Of a stretch of 64,000 nucleotides of DNA, positions 18,734 to 28,588 are shown one piece after another. Numbering within the stretch: the stretch's first letter is position 1; each line of letters starts with the position of its first letter. A model generated the notes under the pieces. It was not told the origin of the DNA and made no database searches. It saw nothing but the letters and a program-made list of their open reading frames with translations. Source of the DNA: Gemmatimonadota bacterium (GTDB lineage: Bacteria; Gemmatimonadota; Gemmatimonadetes; Longimicrobiales; Gaopeijiaceae); the NCBI GenBank assembly GCA_028874905.1, contig JAPPGZ010000073.1:173756-237755 (forward strand). Direction: 5' to 3'. Position numbers and translations under genes: made by a program.

Positions 18734-20245
18734 ATGACCCGCCTGCCGAGCCTCCCCAACCGCATCGGCACCGTCGCGTCGCCGAGAATGGCTCTCCCCA
18801 CCCTCCTGGCGGCCGGCCTGTTGGCGGCGGGACCGTTGGCGTTCGACCTGGTCGCCCAGGAGATCCTCATCAGACGGGGCACGGTGGTCACCGCGGAGGG
18901 GCGGTTCGACGCGGACGTACGGGTGCGGGGCGGGACCATCGTTGAGATCGGGACTGGGCTGGCCGCGGGGGCCGGCGCCCGAGCGATCGATGCCACCGGG
19001 CTGCTGGTCATGCCGGGCGGGGTGGATCCGCACGTCCACCTGGGGGGAAGCACCCGCGACGACTACCGCACCGGGTCGCAGGCGGCGCTCGCGGGAGGCA
19101 TCACCACTATCTCGAACTTCGCTTGGAACACGAACAGCAGCGGGTACTGGCGGCCCGGCGCGGCCGAGGGGCGGACGCTTGCGCAGGCCATCGAGCGCGA
19201 GGCGGCGCTCATCCGCGAGCAGGCGATCGCGGACGTCATCCTTCACGCGGGCATCACCCCCGAGACCCAAGCAGGCCAGATGGCCACCCTGCCCGCCGAA
19301 ACCGGCCAGACCAGCACCAAGATCTTCATGGTGTGGACGGTGTTCGACGCCGCAGTGCCCGACTACATGGCGACCCTGGACGCGGCCGGGCGCAACGGCA
19401 TCCTGACCATGGTGCACTGCGAGGACTGGCCCATCCTGGCCCACGCGGTCGGCGAACTGACGGCCGCCGGGCGCACCTCGCTCGAGTACTTCCCGGACAG
19501 CCGTCCGGTGCTCGCCGAGGTGGTGGCCACCCACCGTGCGGTCGCCATGGCCGAGGCGACCGGGGCGCCCATCTACGCGGTTCACGTCTCCTCCGAAGGC
19601 GCACTGCGGGTGCTGCGGGACGCCCGGAACCGCGGGCTCAGCGTCTTCGTCGAGACCCGGCCCATCTACCTCCACTTCACGCGCGAGCGCTTCGAGGGAC
19701 CCGACCGCGGGCTCTACGTGGGACAGCCGCCGCTGCGTGAGCAGCATGATCAGGACGCGCTGTGGGCGGGCATCGCCAGCGGATCGGTGGACGTGCTGGC
19801 CACGGATCATGTCGCGTATCGCCGCGACGAGAAGATGGACCCGTCGCAGACCATCTCCCGTCATCGGGCCGGCCTGAACAACCTCCAGGTGGTGCGGCCG
19901 ATGCTCTATTCCGAGGGCGTGGTCCAGGGTCGGATCTCCGAGGAGCGCTTCGTGGCGGTGACCTCGACCAACGCCGCCAAGCTCTTCGGGCTCTACCCGC
20001 GCAAGGGCACGATCGCGGTGGGCTCGGACGCCGACATCGTCCTCTGGGATCCGGACGAGACGCGCACCATCCGCGACGAGGACATGTTCTCCGGGGCCGG
20101 TTTCTCGGTCTACTCGGGGTGGGAAGTTACGGGCTGGCCCGTAATGACGCTCCGCCGGGGCGAGGTGGTGTATGAGGACGGAGAGATCCTGGCCGGGGCG
20201 GGAAGCGGCAGATTGCTGCGCCGCGGGAGATGGCAGGCGCCGTGA
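18734..20245 (+). CDS. exported dihydropyrimidinase/hydantoinase-like amidohydrolase
   Basis: 503 residues from ATG 18734 behind AGGAGG. Unlike cytosolic hydantoinases it has an N-terminal signal-like hydrophobic stretch ending LVAQ near residue 41. Metal ligands of the amidohydrolase barrel are in place: H100-V-H102, the carbamylated Lys in TSTK196IF, His in MVHCED, His in YAVHVSSE and Asp in LATDHV. Family members hydrolyse cyclic amides (dihydropyrimidines, hydantoins, allantoin). An exported form suggests scavenging outside the cytoplasm; substrate unproven. Confidence 0.82.
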   Translation: MTRLPSLPNRIGTVASPRMALPTLLAAGLLAAGPLAFDLVAQEILIRRGTVVTAEGRFDADVRVRGGTIVEIGTGLAAGAGARAIDATGLLVMPGGVDPHVHLGGSTRDDYRTGSQAALAGGITTISNFAWNTNSSGYWRPGAAEGRTLAQAIEREAALIREQAIADVILHAGITPETQAGQMATLPAETGQTSTKIFMVWTVFDAAVPDYMATLDAAGRNGILTMVHCEDWPILAHAVGELTAAGRTSLEYFPDSRPVLAEVVATHRAVAMAEATGAPIYAVHVSSEGALRVLRDARNRGLSVFVETRPIYLHFTRERFEGPDRGLYVGQPPLREQHDQDALWAGIASGSVDVLATDHVAYRRDEKMDPSQTISRHRAGLNNLQVVRPMLYSEGVVQGRISEERFVAVTSTNAAKLFGLYPRKGTIAVGSDADIVLWDPDETRTIRDEDMFSGAGFSVYSGWEVTGWPVMTLRRGEVVYEDGEILAGAGSGRLLRRGRWQAP

Positions 20246-20782
20246 TCAATGGTGGAGGATGGGCAGATAGGCCTTCCATGGGCCCACTTCGTCGTCGAAC
20301 TGGTGAGCGACGACCCGCGTGATCTGGGCGATGTGGTTCAAGTCGTGCACCGCCCAAGTGGTCAGAAGTTGCCGGAGCGTCACGTCGCCGAAATCCGGAT
20401 GGAGTCCTTCCGCATCGGGGTCAGCCCCTCCTTCGAGGATTTCTCCCAGTGCCTTGACGCCGGATTCACGTAGCGTCTCGAATTCAGTGAGCAGGTCTTC
20501 CAGCGAACGGCCCCGGATGCGCTCGATATGGGCGAAGCGGTCGAAGGGAGGATATGCACGCTCTCGACCGTGCTCCAGAGTCCAGCGGACACGCGGAATC
20601 CAGTCATGGATTTCGCCTTGTATGAGATGTCCCAACACACTGAAGGGGCTGAACGTCCCCTCCCCCTCGTCCGCGTGTAGCAGGTCTCGCGGCATCCTCT
20701 GAAGCAAAGCACGTATCGTGCCCGGCGTCCCCGCGAGGAGTGCCAGGATGTCCTCGGCCCATCGTTCGTCAGTAGATGTCAT
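20246..20782 (-). CDS. DinB/YfiT-fold protein
   Basis: 178 residues from ATG 20782. Four-helix DinB fold with its three metal His: GHLIQGEIHDW near residue 60 and WAVHDLNHIAQI near residue 140. Such proteins include thiol-dependent S-transferases and damage-induced proteins of unknown role. The frame is open upstream but that part is the dispersed repeat copy B region, so the ATG at 20782 is preferred. Its 3' end abuts the hydantoinase-like gene on the other strand. Confidence 0.8.
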   Translation of the reverse strand: MTSTDERWAEDILALLAGTPGTIRALLQRMPRDLLHADEGEGTFSPFSVLGHLIQGEIHDWIPRVRWTLEHGRERAYPPFDRFAHIERIRGRSLEDLLTEFETLRESGVKALGEILEGGADPDAEGLHPDFGDVTLRQLLTTWAVHDLNHIAQITRVVAHQFDDEVGPWKAYLPILHH

Positions 20783-20914
20783 GTCCAGTTTTCGTGGAAT
20801 GGGGTTTCGGGCCTTCCGCTTGGTTGACTCAAACAGGGTAGCTGTCTCCGCCACCGGTGGCCACGTTGCTGTTTCCGGGTCCGCTTGGTCACGGACGAGC
20901 CCGCGTGGCGCCGG

Positions 20915-21070
20915 ATCTCCGCGACCAGCCCACCGCCGCGTGATCCGGTCAACCTCCCCCCGTGCCGAGCCCCAGTAGCTCCATGTCGGCGCGGCCACCG
21001 CGGCCGCAACTGCATCACCGCCCTTTTCTCTCCCCTTCCCACCGGCAATACCACCGATTCGGCCGCTGCG
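20915..21070. repeat. dispersed ~155-bp intergenic repeat, copy B
   Basis: Counterpart of 2800-2960: CCGCGACCAGCCCACCGCCG, then CGTGATCCGGTCAACCTCCC, GTCGGCGCGGCCACCGCGG and CCACCGGCAATACCACC in the same order. It fills the gap between the DinB-like gene and the aldo/keto reductase. Substitutions and small gaps separate the copies, so they are old. Confidence 0.6.
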
Positions 21071-21089
21071 AACCGCAAACGGTCACATA

Positions 21090-22166
21090 TCAGAACGGAA
21101 AGTGCTCGTTGTCGATCGCGTCCAGCATGCCGCCGGTGGCGAGTTGGCGTATCCGGATCTCGTCGCTGTGGAGGAGGTGGTACGTCCAGGGCAGAACAGG
21201 GGCGCTCGCCTCGTTCAGCGCCTGCAGGTCCTCGTCAGGTAAGGTGAGTGACAGGTATCGCAGGCTGTCCTCGATCTGGGAGACCTTGCGGGCCCCGATC
21301 ATCGGAATCACGCCGCGGTCGCGCACCCACGCCAGGGCCACCCCGGCCGAGCTGGTTCCGAGGCGGTCGGCGATCTCGTCCACCTTGCGGGCGATGTCGT
21401 ACGCTCTCTCGTCGAACTGAAAGGCCAGTTGTCTGAAGAACTCGCTGTCGAAGCGTCGGCTCTCGGTGCTGTCGCCACGCGTGTACTTGCCGGTCAGGAA
21501 GCCGCCGGCCAGCGGCGAGTACGCGTTCATGCTGATTCCGAGCGCGCGGGCGCAGGGGATGATCTCGAATTCCAGATCCCTCGAGACCAGGTTGTACTGG
21601 TACTGCAGGGCCGAGATCGGCTCCCAGCCTCTCTGATCGGCGACGGTCTGGCCGCGCGCCACCACCCAGGCCGGCGTGTTGCACAGGCCGAAGTGCAGAA
21701 CCTTCCCCTGCTGCACGAGGTCGTTCACGTTCCGCATCACGTCCGCGATGTCGGTGCTGTACTCCCAGAAGTGGATCCAGAGGAGGTCGATGTAGTCCAC
21801 GCCGAGGCGCTTCAGGCTCCCTTCGACCGACTGCACCATGCTCTTCTTGTGGTTGCCTCCGGCGTTGGGATGGTCCCGGATGCTTGGGTCAAAGCCGCTG
21901 TGCAGGGTGTTGGTGTACTTCGTCGTCACGACGTAACGATGGCGCTCGGAAGCGACGAATTCCCCCAGAATCCGCTCGCTGAGACCGCCATTGTAGACTT
22001 CGTTGGCCGTGTCGAAGTAGTTGCCGCCCTTGTCCACGAACGCTTCCAGGATCCGGCGACTCTCCTCGGGTCCGGCGGAGCTGGGCGACTCCGTCGACAT
22101 CATCATGGTGCCCAGGCAGACCTCCGACACGCGGAGCCCGCTTCTTCCCAGCAGCTTGTATCGCAT
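21090..22166 (-). CDS. aldo/keto reductase
   Basis: 358 residues from ATG 22166, preceded by GGAAGAGG. Complete AKR barrel: N-terminal MRYKLLGRSGLRVSEVCLGT, Asp and Tyr of the catalytic tetrad in YFDTANEVYNGG, Lys in VTTKYT, His in LLWIHFW, and a C-terminal NADP-binding SPLAGGFLTGKY with a later IGARKVSQ. Similar to YajO/Tas-like reductases. Substrate unknown; no operon partner. Confidence 0.87.
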   Translation of the reverse strand: MRYKLLGRSGLRVSEVCLGTMMMSTESPSSAGPEESRRILEAFVDKGGNYFDTANEVYNGGLSERILGEFVASERHRYVVTTKYTNTLHSGFDPSIRDHPNAGGNHKKSMVQSVEGSLKRLGVDYIDLLWIHFWEYSTDIADVMRNVNDLVQQGKVLHFGLCNTPAWVVARGQTVADQRGWEPISALQYQYNLVSRDLEFEIIPCARALGISMNAYSPLAGGFLTGKYTRGDSTESRRFDSEFFRQLAFQFDERAYDIARKVDEIADRLGTSSAGVALAWVRDRGVIPMIGARKVSQIEDSLRYLSLTLPDEDLQALNEASAPVLPWTYHLLHSDEIRIRQLATGGMLDAIDNEHFPF

Positions 22167-22251
22167 TCGTTTCCTCTTCCTGGTGTGATTCGCTCGGCGA
22201 ACAGGGTCACAATGTCTCGGGGTCCATTGTAGTGCCGGGGTCAAGGTTGCG

Positions 22252-23325
22252 ATGTCGGTCGCTGTCGGCGTCATTTCAATCCTCATGGGCGGTGTGAAAC
22301 ATGCTCGATTGCTGGGTGCTGGCGTTGTGGCCACCGTGATCCTGGGTTCGGCCTGCCGCGCTATGGCACCGGAACAGCCCGCGGGTGCCTGCACGCCCGC
22401 CGGCGAGGCTCTCCACGCGGCCTTCTACGCCTTCTTTGCGCCGGTCAGCTACAGCGCCGATGCCGATCCCACGTCTCCGGGGTTCCACACCCACCTTGGC
22501 TACGAGGCGGACCTGCTTACCGCCCTGGAGGCGATGGAGGGGGCAGAGCTGTCCTTCGTGCGCAGCCCCGTTGCCGAATGGCCCGGAATCTGGCTGTTGT
22601 CCGCGACGCCGGACGTCGACATCGTGGGCGGCGGCATCACGATTCTGGAGTCCCGAACCCGTGACGACACCGGCGAGTTGGCCGTGGCCTTCACCTCCGG
22701 CCACATCGCCTTTCGCCAGTCGCTGCTGGTGCGCGCAAGCGACGCCGATCGGTTCTCCGACTACGAGGGGCTGACTTGGGATGTGCGGGTCGGGGTGCTG
22801 CGGGGTACGACCGGAGAGGCCCGCCTACTCCAGATCACCGGCCTCGCCAACGAGGATGGCGTACTGGCCGCCGGCACGCGGATCGACACTCCGGGCGGCA
22901 CGGTGGTCGCCGACGGCACGGGTGCCTATGTGATCACGGCAGCAACCGCGTCTCCAGTGCTGGACGGCAGGACCCACATCCATCCGCCGTCCCGGACCAT
23001 GCCCCAGGTCGTCCATCTGGGCGACACCTCGGGCGAGCTGGAGCTTCTGGAGGCCTTGCACGAGGGAACGATCGACGCGGTCGCGCGGGGAGAGATCGGG
23101 AACGGGGAAGCCGCTCACGCCTCGGGAGGCGGCCTCGTGGTCGCCGCGCTCGATTCCCTTGCCGAGTACGGAGGCTTCACGCTCGACGCGCGCGACGGGG
23201 AGTTGCTGGCCTGCATTGACGAGAAGCTGAGATGGCTCACCCGCGATCGGGAAATCGGCTATGCAGAGTGGCGTGAGGACCCCATGGTGTTCGTGGAGCG
23301 CGCCCGGCTGTGGGAGAGCGGTTGA
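22252..23325 (+). CDS. family-3 solute-binding-like lipoprotein
   Basis: 357 residues from ATG 22252 (AAGG upstream; ATG 22285 is an alternative). Hydrophobic stretch VVATVILGSAC with a likely lipid-modified Cys. The mature part follows the periplasmic binding protein pattern: GYEADLLTALEAMEGAEL, DIVGGGITILESR and AVAFTSGHIAF, as in amino-acid-binding SBP_bac_3 proteins or cyclohexadienyl dehydratases. No ABC permease or ATPase lies nearby, so it could be an orphan receptor or an enzyme. The M50 gene starts 35 bases on. Confidence 0.72.
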   Translation: MSVAVGVISILMGGVKHARLLGAGVVATVILGSACRAMAPEQPAGACTPAGEALHAAFYAFFAPVSYSADADPTSPGFHTHLGYEADLLTALEAMEGAELSFVRSPVAEWPGIWLLSATPDVDIVGGGITILESRTRDDTGELAVAFTSGHIAFRQSLLVRASDADRFSDYEGLTWDVRVGVLRGTTGEARLLQITGLANEDGVLAAGTRIDTPGGTVVADGTGAYVITAATASPVLDGRTHIHPPSRTMPQVVHLGDTSGELELLEALHEGTIDAVARGEIGNGEAAHASGGGLVVAALDSLAEYGGFTLDARDGELLACIDEKLRWLTRDREIGYAEWREDPMVFVERARLWESG

Positions 23326-23360
23326 TGCGCGGAGCGGGGCGAAGCCCCCAAGGAGACGAC

Positions 23361-24567
23361 ATGACGACACAGAAGAGGAACTCGACCGTCGGACCCCGTG
23401 CCCGAACCGCGCTGACTCTCCTGCTCGCCGTCGGCCTCGGAGTCGGTCTGGCTCTGGGCGTGAACGCGCTCTTCGGGGACCCGGCTCCCGGCCCGGTCGC
23501 TGACGAGGGAGGGACGTCGTCGTCCGTCGTTGCAATCATCGCATTCATGATTGTTGCGGGCTTCCTGGCGCTCGCTGTCCACGAGCTCGGTCATGCGATC
23601 GGCGGACGCCTGCGCGGGATGCGCCTGGGCATGCTGATCGTGGGACCCGTGCACATCCAGCGCCAGCCCGACGGGCGCCTGGACTGGCGGCTCAACCGAA
23701 GGCTGTCGCCTGGCGGGCGGGGTGGTGTCGAGCGTGCCGGGAAGCACCCGGAGGCTGCGGCGGGCCATGTTGAGCTTCATCGCAGGCGGGCCGGTCACCA
23801 GCATCGTGGTGGGCGTGCTGGTGTTCGTGCTCTATGTGCGCGCGGACCTCGCGGACACGTTGGCTGCGCAGGGCCCCGTGCAGGATGCGCTGGCCGCCGG
23901 CGTGTTCTTCCTGGGCTTGGTGTCGGTCGGCATCGGGTTCGTGACGCTGTTGCCCATCAACCAGGGCGCGTTCGTCAACGACGGCAAGCGGATTCTCAAG
24001 CTCCTGCGTCCCGGTGCGTATGCGGACGGATACGCGGCCGTCATGGCGTTGGGCGCGTACGCGGTGGCCCAGGTGCCTCCGCACGACCGGGACCCGGACC
24101 TCGTCGCGAAGGCCGCCTCGCTGGCCGACGGCTCCCATGAGGACCTGGCGGGGCGCCTCGCTGCCTACTCCGATGCGCTGCACCGCCAGGATGTCGAGGC
24201 CGCGGGGGAGCATATCCGGTACCTGTTGGACCGCCGCGACGAAGCGTACCCCCCGTATCGACCGGTCATCGACCTGGCCGCGGCATACTTCGAGGCCGCC
24301 TATGCCGGTGACGCGGAGTCGGCGCGCAGCCGGCTGGAGGGAGCGGGCGAGAGCGCATTGCTCGCCTTCGATCCGACGGCTCGGACTCGAACGGAGGGCG
24401 CCGTGCTCCTGGCCGAGGGCGACGCGGAGGGAGCATCCGGGAAGTTCCGCGAAGCCTACGCCACCCTCGAGAGCGAGTGGAACTGGGGCAACGAGTCCAC
24501 CATGGGTGAGATCCGGCGGCTGTGCTTGGCGCGGGGGTTGGGGGATCCGGGTGGGGGTGGTGGGTAG
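23361..24567 (+). pseudogene. M50 site-2-type metalloprotease, single-base frameshift
   Basis: ATG 23361 follows AAGGAGACGAC. The first frame has two membrane helices and the zinc motif H74-E-L-G-H78. At 23709-23710 one extra C shifts the frame: removing it makes ...RRLSLAGGVVSSVPG..., joining the second frame, which continues with membrane helices, an NDGKRI segment equivalent to the family's second zinc motif, and a helical repeat tail to 24567. As written, the protein stops at 24140 after nonsense sequence. Either a recent mutation or an assembly error. Confidence 0.78.
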
Positions 24568-24633
24568 GGGCCCATCCGTGAATCCGTTTCGCTCGCTCGC
24601 CGGGTTGTCCGACGACACCACCATCGAGGGTCC

Positions 24634-27276
24634 GTGAGTACGATTCCTGTCGGTCCCGCCGCCATCCTGTTGCTCGGGACGGCCCTTTCGGCCGTGGCCC
24701 CGGCGCTGCAGGCCCAGGAGCCGCCCGACACGCTCCCGGACCCCGATACGGTGCCCGCCGTGATGGACTTGGCCGAGATTGTCGTCGTTGGCACGCGGCG
24801 CGGCGGCAGGACCGCCATCGAGTCCTACTCGCCGGTGCACGTTGTCAGCGGGGCCACCGTGCGGGCACAGGGAGGGGCCGACCTGTTGGACTTGCTGCGC
24901 ACCGTGGTCCCGACCTTCAACGTCAACACCCAACCCATCGCGGACGGAGGGACCATCGTGCGGCCTCCCAACGTCCGCAATCTGGCGGCCGACCACACGC
25001 TCGTGCTCGTGAACGGCAAGCGCCGCCACCGCGGGGCTGTCATTGCCTGGCTGGTGCCCAAGGCCTCCGAGGGTGCGCAGGGACCTGACCTGTCGACGAT
25101 TCCGTCGATCGCGCTGCAGCGGGTCGAGGTTCTGCGGGATGGGGCGGCAGCCCAATACGGGTCCGACGCGATCGCAGGTGTCATGAATTTCGTTTTGAAG
25201 GACGACCGCGACGGGTATCAGGCCGAGGCCGGATACGGACTGACCACGGAGGGCGACGGTAGACAGTCCCATGTGGCGGTAAACGTCGGCCTGCCGCTCC
25301 TGGACGACGGATTCCTCAACCTGAGTGCCGAGGTCGTCGAAGCTGGCGAGACGGTGCGCAGCGTACAGCGGGACGACGCGGCGGCGCTGGAAGCCGCGGG
25401 CAACGCCCACGTCCCCAACCCGGCACAGATCTGGGGCAGCCCCAACGTCGACGGCGACCTCAAGACCTTCGCCAACCTCGGTATTCCTCTTGGGGACGGC
25501 GCCCTTCTCTACGCCTTCGGGAACTACGCCCGGAAGGAGACGGACGGCGGCTTCTACTACCGCAACCCGGACAACCGCGAGGGCGTGTACACCCGCGGCG
25601 CCCACCGCCTGGTCGGCGACCTGACCGGCGACGGCAGCGGCGGCTGTCCCACGATGCTCGACCCCCTGGGCGACTACTATCGGAACGGAACCTTCCTGGC
25701 CAGTGCCTTCAATCAGGACTACCCGAACTGCTTCGTCATGAACCAGTTCTTCCCCGGCGGCTTCACGCCTCGCTTCGGCGGTCACAGGCGGGACTATTCC
25801 GCGGTGGCGGGGGTGCGTGGCGAGTCCGATTCCGGACTCACATGGGATTTGAGCGGCTCGACCGGGACGAACGATGTCGACTTCTTCATCCGCAACACCG
25901 TCAACGCGGCCCTAGGACCGGCCAATCCCGCCGACTTTGAATTCGATCCCGGCGCCTACCGCCAGGACGAGGCGAACCTCAACGCGGACTTCTCCTATCC
26001 TGTGACGGTGCCGTTGCTCGCGGCCGACCTCAACCTCGCCTTCGGTGCCGAGTGGCGGCGGGAAGCGTTCCAGATTCGTAGCGGAGAGCCCGATTCGTGG
26101 GCGCGCACCTTCGAGTGGAACGGCAGGGTGGTAGACCTGCAGAGCCAGGGTTTCACCGCAGGTGCGAACGGGTTTCCCGGCTTCAGCGAGGACACCGAAG
26201 GACAGTGGGCGCGAAGCAGTGCTGCCGCCTATCTGGAGACGGAAACGGAAGTCCGAGAGTGGTTGACCGTGGGGGCGGCGGCGCGCTTTGAGTACTACGA
26301 CGACTTCGGAACCACTACGAACGGCAAACTCTCGAGCCGTGCGGAACTCACCGCGAATCTGGCGCTCCGCGGAACCCTCAGCACCGGCTTCCGCGCCCCG
26401 ACTCCCGGGCAGGCCAACGCGATCAACGCGACGTCGAAGAACGCTGGCTCCGGCGAAGAGCGGCAGGTGTCGATCGTCGCGACGATCGCGCCCTCGAGCC
26501 CCGTCGGCGTGGCGCTCGGGGGCAGTTCTCTCAAGCCGGAGCGGTCGCGCAATGCCTCGCTCGGTTTCGTCTGGAATCGGGCACCTGTAGCGGCCACCGT
26601 CGATTGCTTCAGCATCCGCGTCGAGGACCGCCTGGCCCTTTCGAGGGACATCGAATTCAACCGGCCCGACCTGGGCCCCGACAGGGTGCGCGACGATCTG
26701 ATCGAGACACTCCAATCCGAGGGCCTGACCTCGGCCCGCAGCTGGAACTACATCAACTACTTCAACAACGACTTCACCACTTCGACGCGGGGTTGCGAGG
26801 TCGTGGGCAGCTACGTCTTCGAGGTCGGGCGCGGTGTCACCGTCCTCGACGCCGCTATCAGCCGGACCGTTACGACGGTGGAGGAGTTCACGCCCGGTGG
26901 ACCCCTGGCGGATGAGAAGGAGATCAGGGACTACGAATTCGGTTTGCCTCGCGGCCGCGCCATTGCCTCCGTCCGTCACAGCGCGGGCGCTCTGGGCGCG
27001 GTGTTCCGCTTCAACTACTTCGGCGGATGGTACGATTCGGAGGAGGACGAGGATTTCGGCGGCCAAGGGATGGCCGACCTGTCGCTAAGCTACCGGCTTC
27101 GCAGCGGCATCCAGGTAACCCTTGGAGCGGACAACGTCCTTGACGCCTATCCGGAACTGAATCCGAACCGCTTCACGGGGCTCGGCAACAAATACAGCCA
27201 GTATGCACCCGCCGGGTTCAACGGCCGGTTCATGTGGCTGCGGATCACGCTGGGAGGCCAGGTCGGCGACCCGTAG
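24634..27276 (+). CDS. TonB-dependent outer-membrane receptor
   Basis: 880 residues from GTG 24634, with a signal peptide ending LQAQ. The plug starts with a TonB box-like EIVVVGTRR and contains VNTQPIADGG and the plug end RDGAAAQYGSDAIAGVMNFVL; a long beta-barrel follows and ends with an aromatic strand (MWLRITLG). GSDAIAGVMN and the NPDN loop resemble receptors for catecholate siderophores or oligosaccharides, but the ligand is not predictable. It follows the M50 gene on the same strand. Confidence 0.87.
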   Translation: MSTIPVGPAAILLLGTALSAVAPALQAQEPPDTLPDPDTVPAVMDLAEIVVVGTRRGGRTAIESYSPVHVVSGATVRAQGGADLLDLLRTVVPTFNVNTQPIADGGTIVRPPNVRNLAADHTLVLVNGKRRHRGAVIAWLVPKASEGAQGPDLSTIPSIALQRVEVLRDGAAAQYGSDAIAGVMNFVLKDDRDGYQAEAGYGLTTEGDGRQSHVAVNVGLPLLDDGFLNLSAEVVEAGETVRSVQRDDAAALEAAGNAHVPNPAQIWGSPNVDGDLKTFANLGIPLGDGALLYAFGNYARKETDGGFYYRNPDNREGVYTRGAHRLVGDLTGDGSGGCPTMLDPLGDYYRNGTFLASAFNQDYPNCFVMNQFFPGGFTPRFGGHRRDYSAVAGVRGESDSGLTWDLSGSTGTNDVDFFIRNTVNAALGPANPADFEFDPGAYRQDEANLNADFSYPVTVPLLAADLNLAFGAEWRREAFQIRSGEPDSWARTFEWNGRVVDLQSQGFTAGANGFPGFSEDTEGQWARSSAAAYLETETEVREWLTVGAAARFEYYDDFGTTTNGKLSSRAELTANLALRGTLSTGFRAPTPGQANAINATSKNAGSGEERQVSIVATIAPSSPVGVALGGSSLKPERSRNASLGFVWNRAPVAATVDCFSIRVEDRLALSRDIEFNRPDLGPDRVRDDLIETLQSEGLTSARSWNYINYFNNDFTTSTRGCEVVGSYVFEVGRGVTVLDAAISRTVTTVEEFTPGGPLADEKEIRDYEFGLPRGRAIASVRHSAGALGAVFRFNYFGGWYDSEEDEDFGGQGMADLSLSYRLRSGIQVTLGADNVLDAYPELNPNRFTGLGNKYSQYAPAGFNGRFMWLRITLGGQVGDP

Positions 27277-27447
27277 CGGCCGTGACGGACGCCCTGTGCA
27301 GACCGCTCCGTCGCTCAACGGAAGGAACTTCCTCTTGACCATGCGGAGTTCCAAGGATGCGGCCAACCCGGAACCGGCGAGCACTTGCGGGGGTATTCCC
27401 CGAGACGCTGTGTGCATGTGACCTGTCCCGCCCATGGAGCCCGCCAG

Positions 27448-28290
27448 ATGTTGAGAGCGATGGAAAGTCCGGGCCTCTCGGGGTTGTTCTCGTCGGTGGC
27501 GCTTGCCGCGATTGCCTTCTCTTCAGCCGCCGCCCAGCCCGTTTGCGAACCGGATCAGCGCCGCATCGTCGGACAGGTCGTTGACGCTGCGACCGAGGCA
27601 CCGTTGGATGTCGTTCGCGTGGCGGCAGGGGTGTCGGCTCGGCCGGTACTGACCACGAGCGACGGCCGCTTTCTTCTTTGCGATGTCGGTGCCGGCACCA
27701 TTGCCATCACGGCGGAGCGGCTGGGATACGAGACGCTCACCGTCGATGTCGTCGCGGGGACCGCGAGCGACCCGATTCGCCTTCAGCCGAGCCCGATTCT
27801 GCTGAAGGGCCTCGAAATCGTCATGGATCGCTTCAAGCACCGGCACCGAGCTGTGGCAACCGTGGTGCGGACGTATGATGAAGCGGCATTCGCGAGCAGC
27901 GGACACTGGTCGGCCGCCGACTTTGTCGCTTCTCGCTCGGGGATCTTCACCACGCCGTGCGGGTTCGACAGGTGCGTCTACTACCGCGGCACCCTGGTCA
28001 GCCCTTCGGTCTACCTCGACGAGCGGCCTCTGCCCGGGGGTTGGGCACAGTTCGAGTCCTTGCCGACCAGCCAACTCTACATGATCGAGGTGTACCGCAG
28101 GGGAACGCACGTCCGCGCCTATTCCCTTGCCTTCATGGAACGCGCCGCGAAGACGCGCCTGGCGCCGTTGCCGATCACCCTGTCGTCAAGAGTCCTGCCC
28201 CCCGGTTGCTCGACGCGGGTGCTGCGGGGGCGCGCCGACGCCTACTCGCGTTTGTCCGTCGACCCGCCCAGGTCGGTGTGCCCACCTTAG
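27448..28290 (+). CDS. carboxypeptidase-regulatory-domain/plug-like secreted protein
   Basis: 280 residues from ATG 27448. Signal peptide (AFSSAAAQ), then an Ig-like CarboxypepD_reg domain (GQVVDAATEAPLDVVRVAAG, GRFLLCDVGAGTIAITAERL) and a short plug-like region (SRSGIFTTPC, YLDERPLPGG) without any barrel. Such barrel-less proteins are frequent beside TonB receptors in Gemmatimonadota-like genomes. It may assist the receptor encoded upstream. Six Cys in the mature part suggest disulfides. Confidence 0.65.
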   Translation: MLRAMESPGLSGLFSSVALAAIAFSSAAAQPVCEPDQRRIVGQVVDAATEAPLDVVRVAAGVSARPVLTTSDGRFLLCDVGAGTIAITAERLGYETLTVDVVAGTASDPIRLQPSPILLKGLEIVMDRFKHRHRAVATVVRTYDEAAFASSGHWSAADFVASRSGIFTTPCGFDRCVYYRGTLVSPSVYLDERPLPGGWAQFESLPTSQLYMIEVYRRGTHVRAYSLAFMERAAKTRLAPLPITLSSRVLPPGCSTRVLRGRADAYSRLSVDPPRSVCPP

Positions 28291-28309
28291 GGGGCAGTTC
28301 GTTCGAGCC

Positions 28310-28585
28310 CTACTCGCCGTCGACGAGCCGGTGACTGGCTTCAGCTCCGAAGTCCAGGCCATAGATTCGCTTCAAGTCGGCGATGACCTGCAGAGAGGCT
28401 TCATCACGAAACGGCGCCTTCCCTTCGAAAGCGTGAAGCACGATGCCTTCGAGGAGATCGCCGAGAGACATATCGTGGTACTCGGCCAGCCCCTTGAGGA
28501 CCTTTAGAATCCGCCTCTCGACGCGTACGCCCGTCTGTACACGATCGACGACCAGCTTGCCCTTGCCGGACCGCGCCCTCGACAC
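28310..28585 (-). CDS. small ribbon-helix-helix-like protein
   Basis: 91 residues from GTG 28585, 4 bases beyond the stop of the SRPBCC lipoprotein gene, so translation is probably coupled. The segment VQTGVRVERRILKVLKGLAEYHD followed by SLGDLLEGIVLHAF looks like a ribbon-helix-helix or short helical regulator. Function unknown. Confidence 0.6.
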   Translation of the reverse strand: MSRARSGKGKLVVDRVQTGVRVERRILKVLKGLAEYHDMSLGDLLEGIVLHAFEGKAPFRDEASLQVIADLKRIYGLDFGAEASHRLVDGE

Positions 28586-28588
28586 GGC

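Noticed and set aside
22276..25785. Long minus-strand open frames opposite the solute-binding, M50 and TonB receptor genes
   Set aside because: Their sequence is Arg/Gly-rich with no motifs and they lie opposite clear genes; an effect of high G+C.
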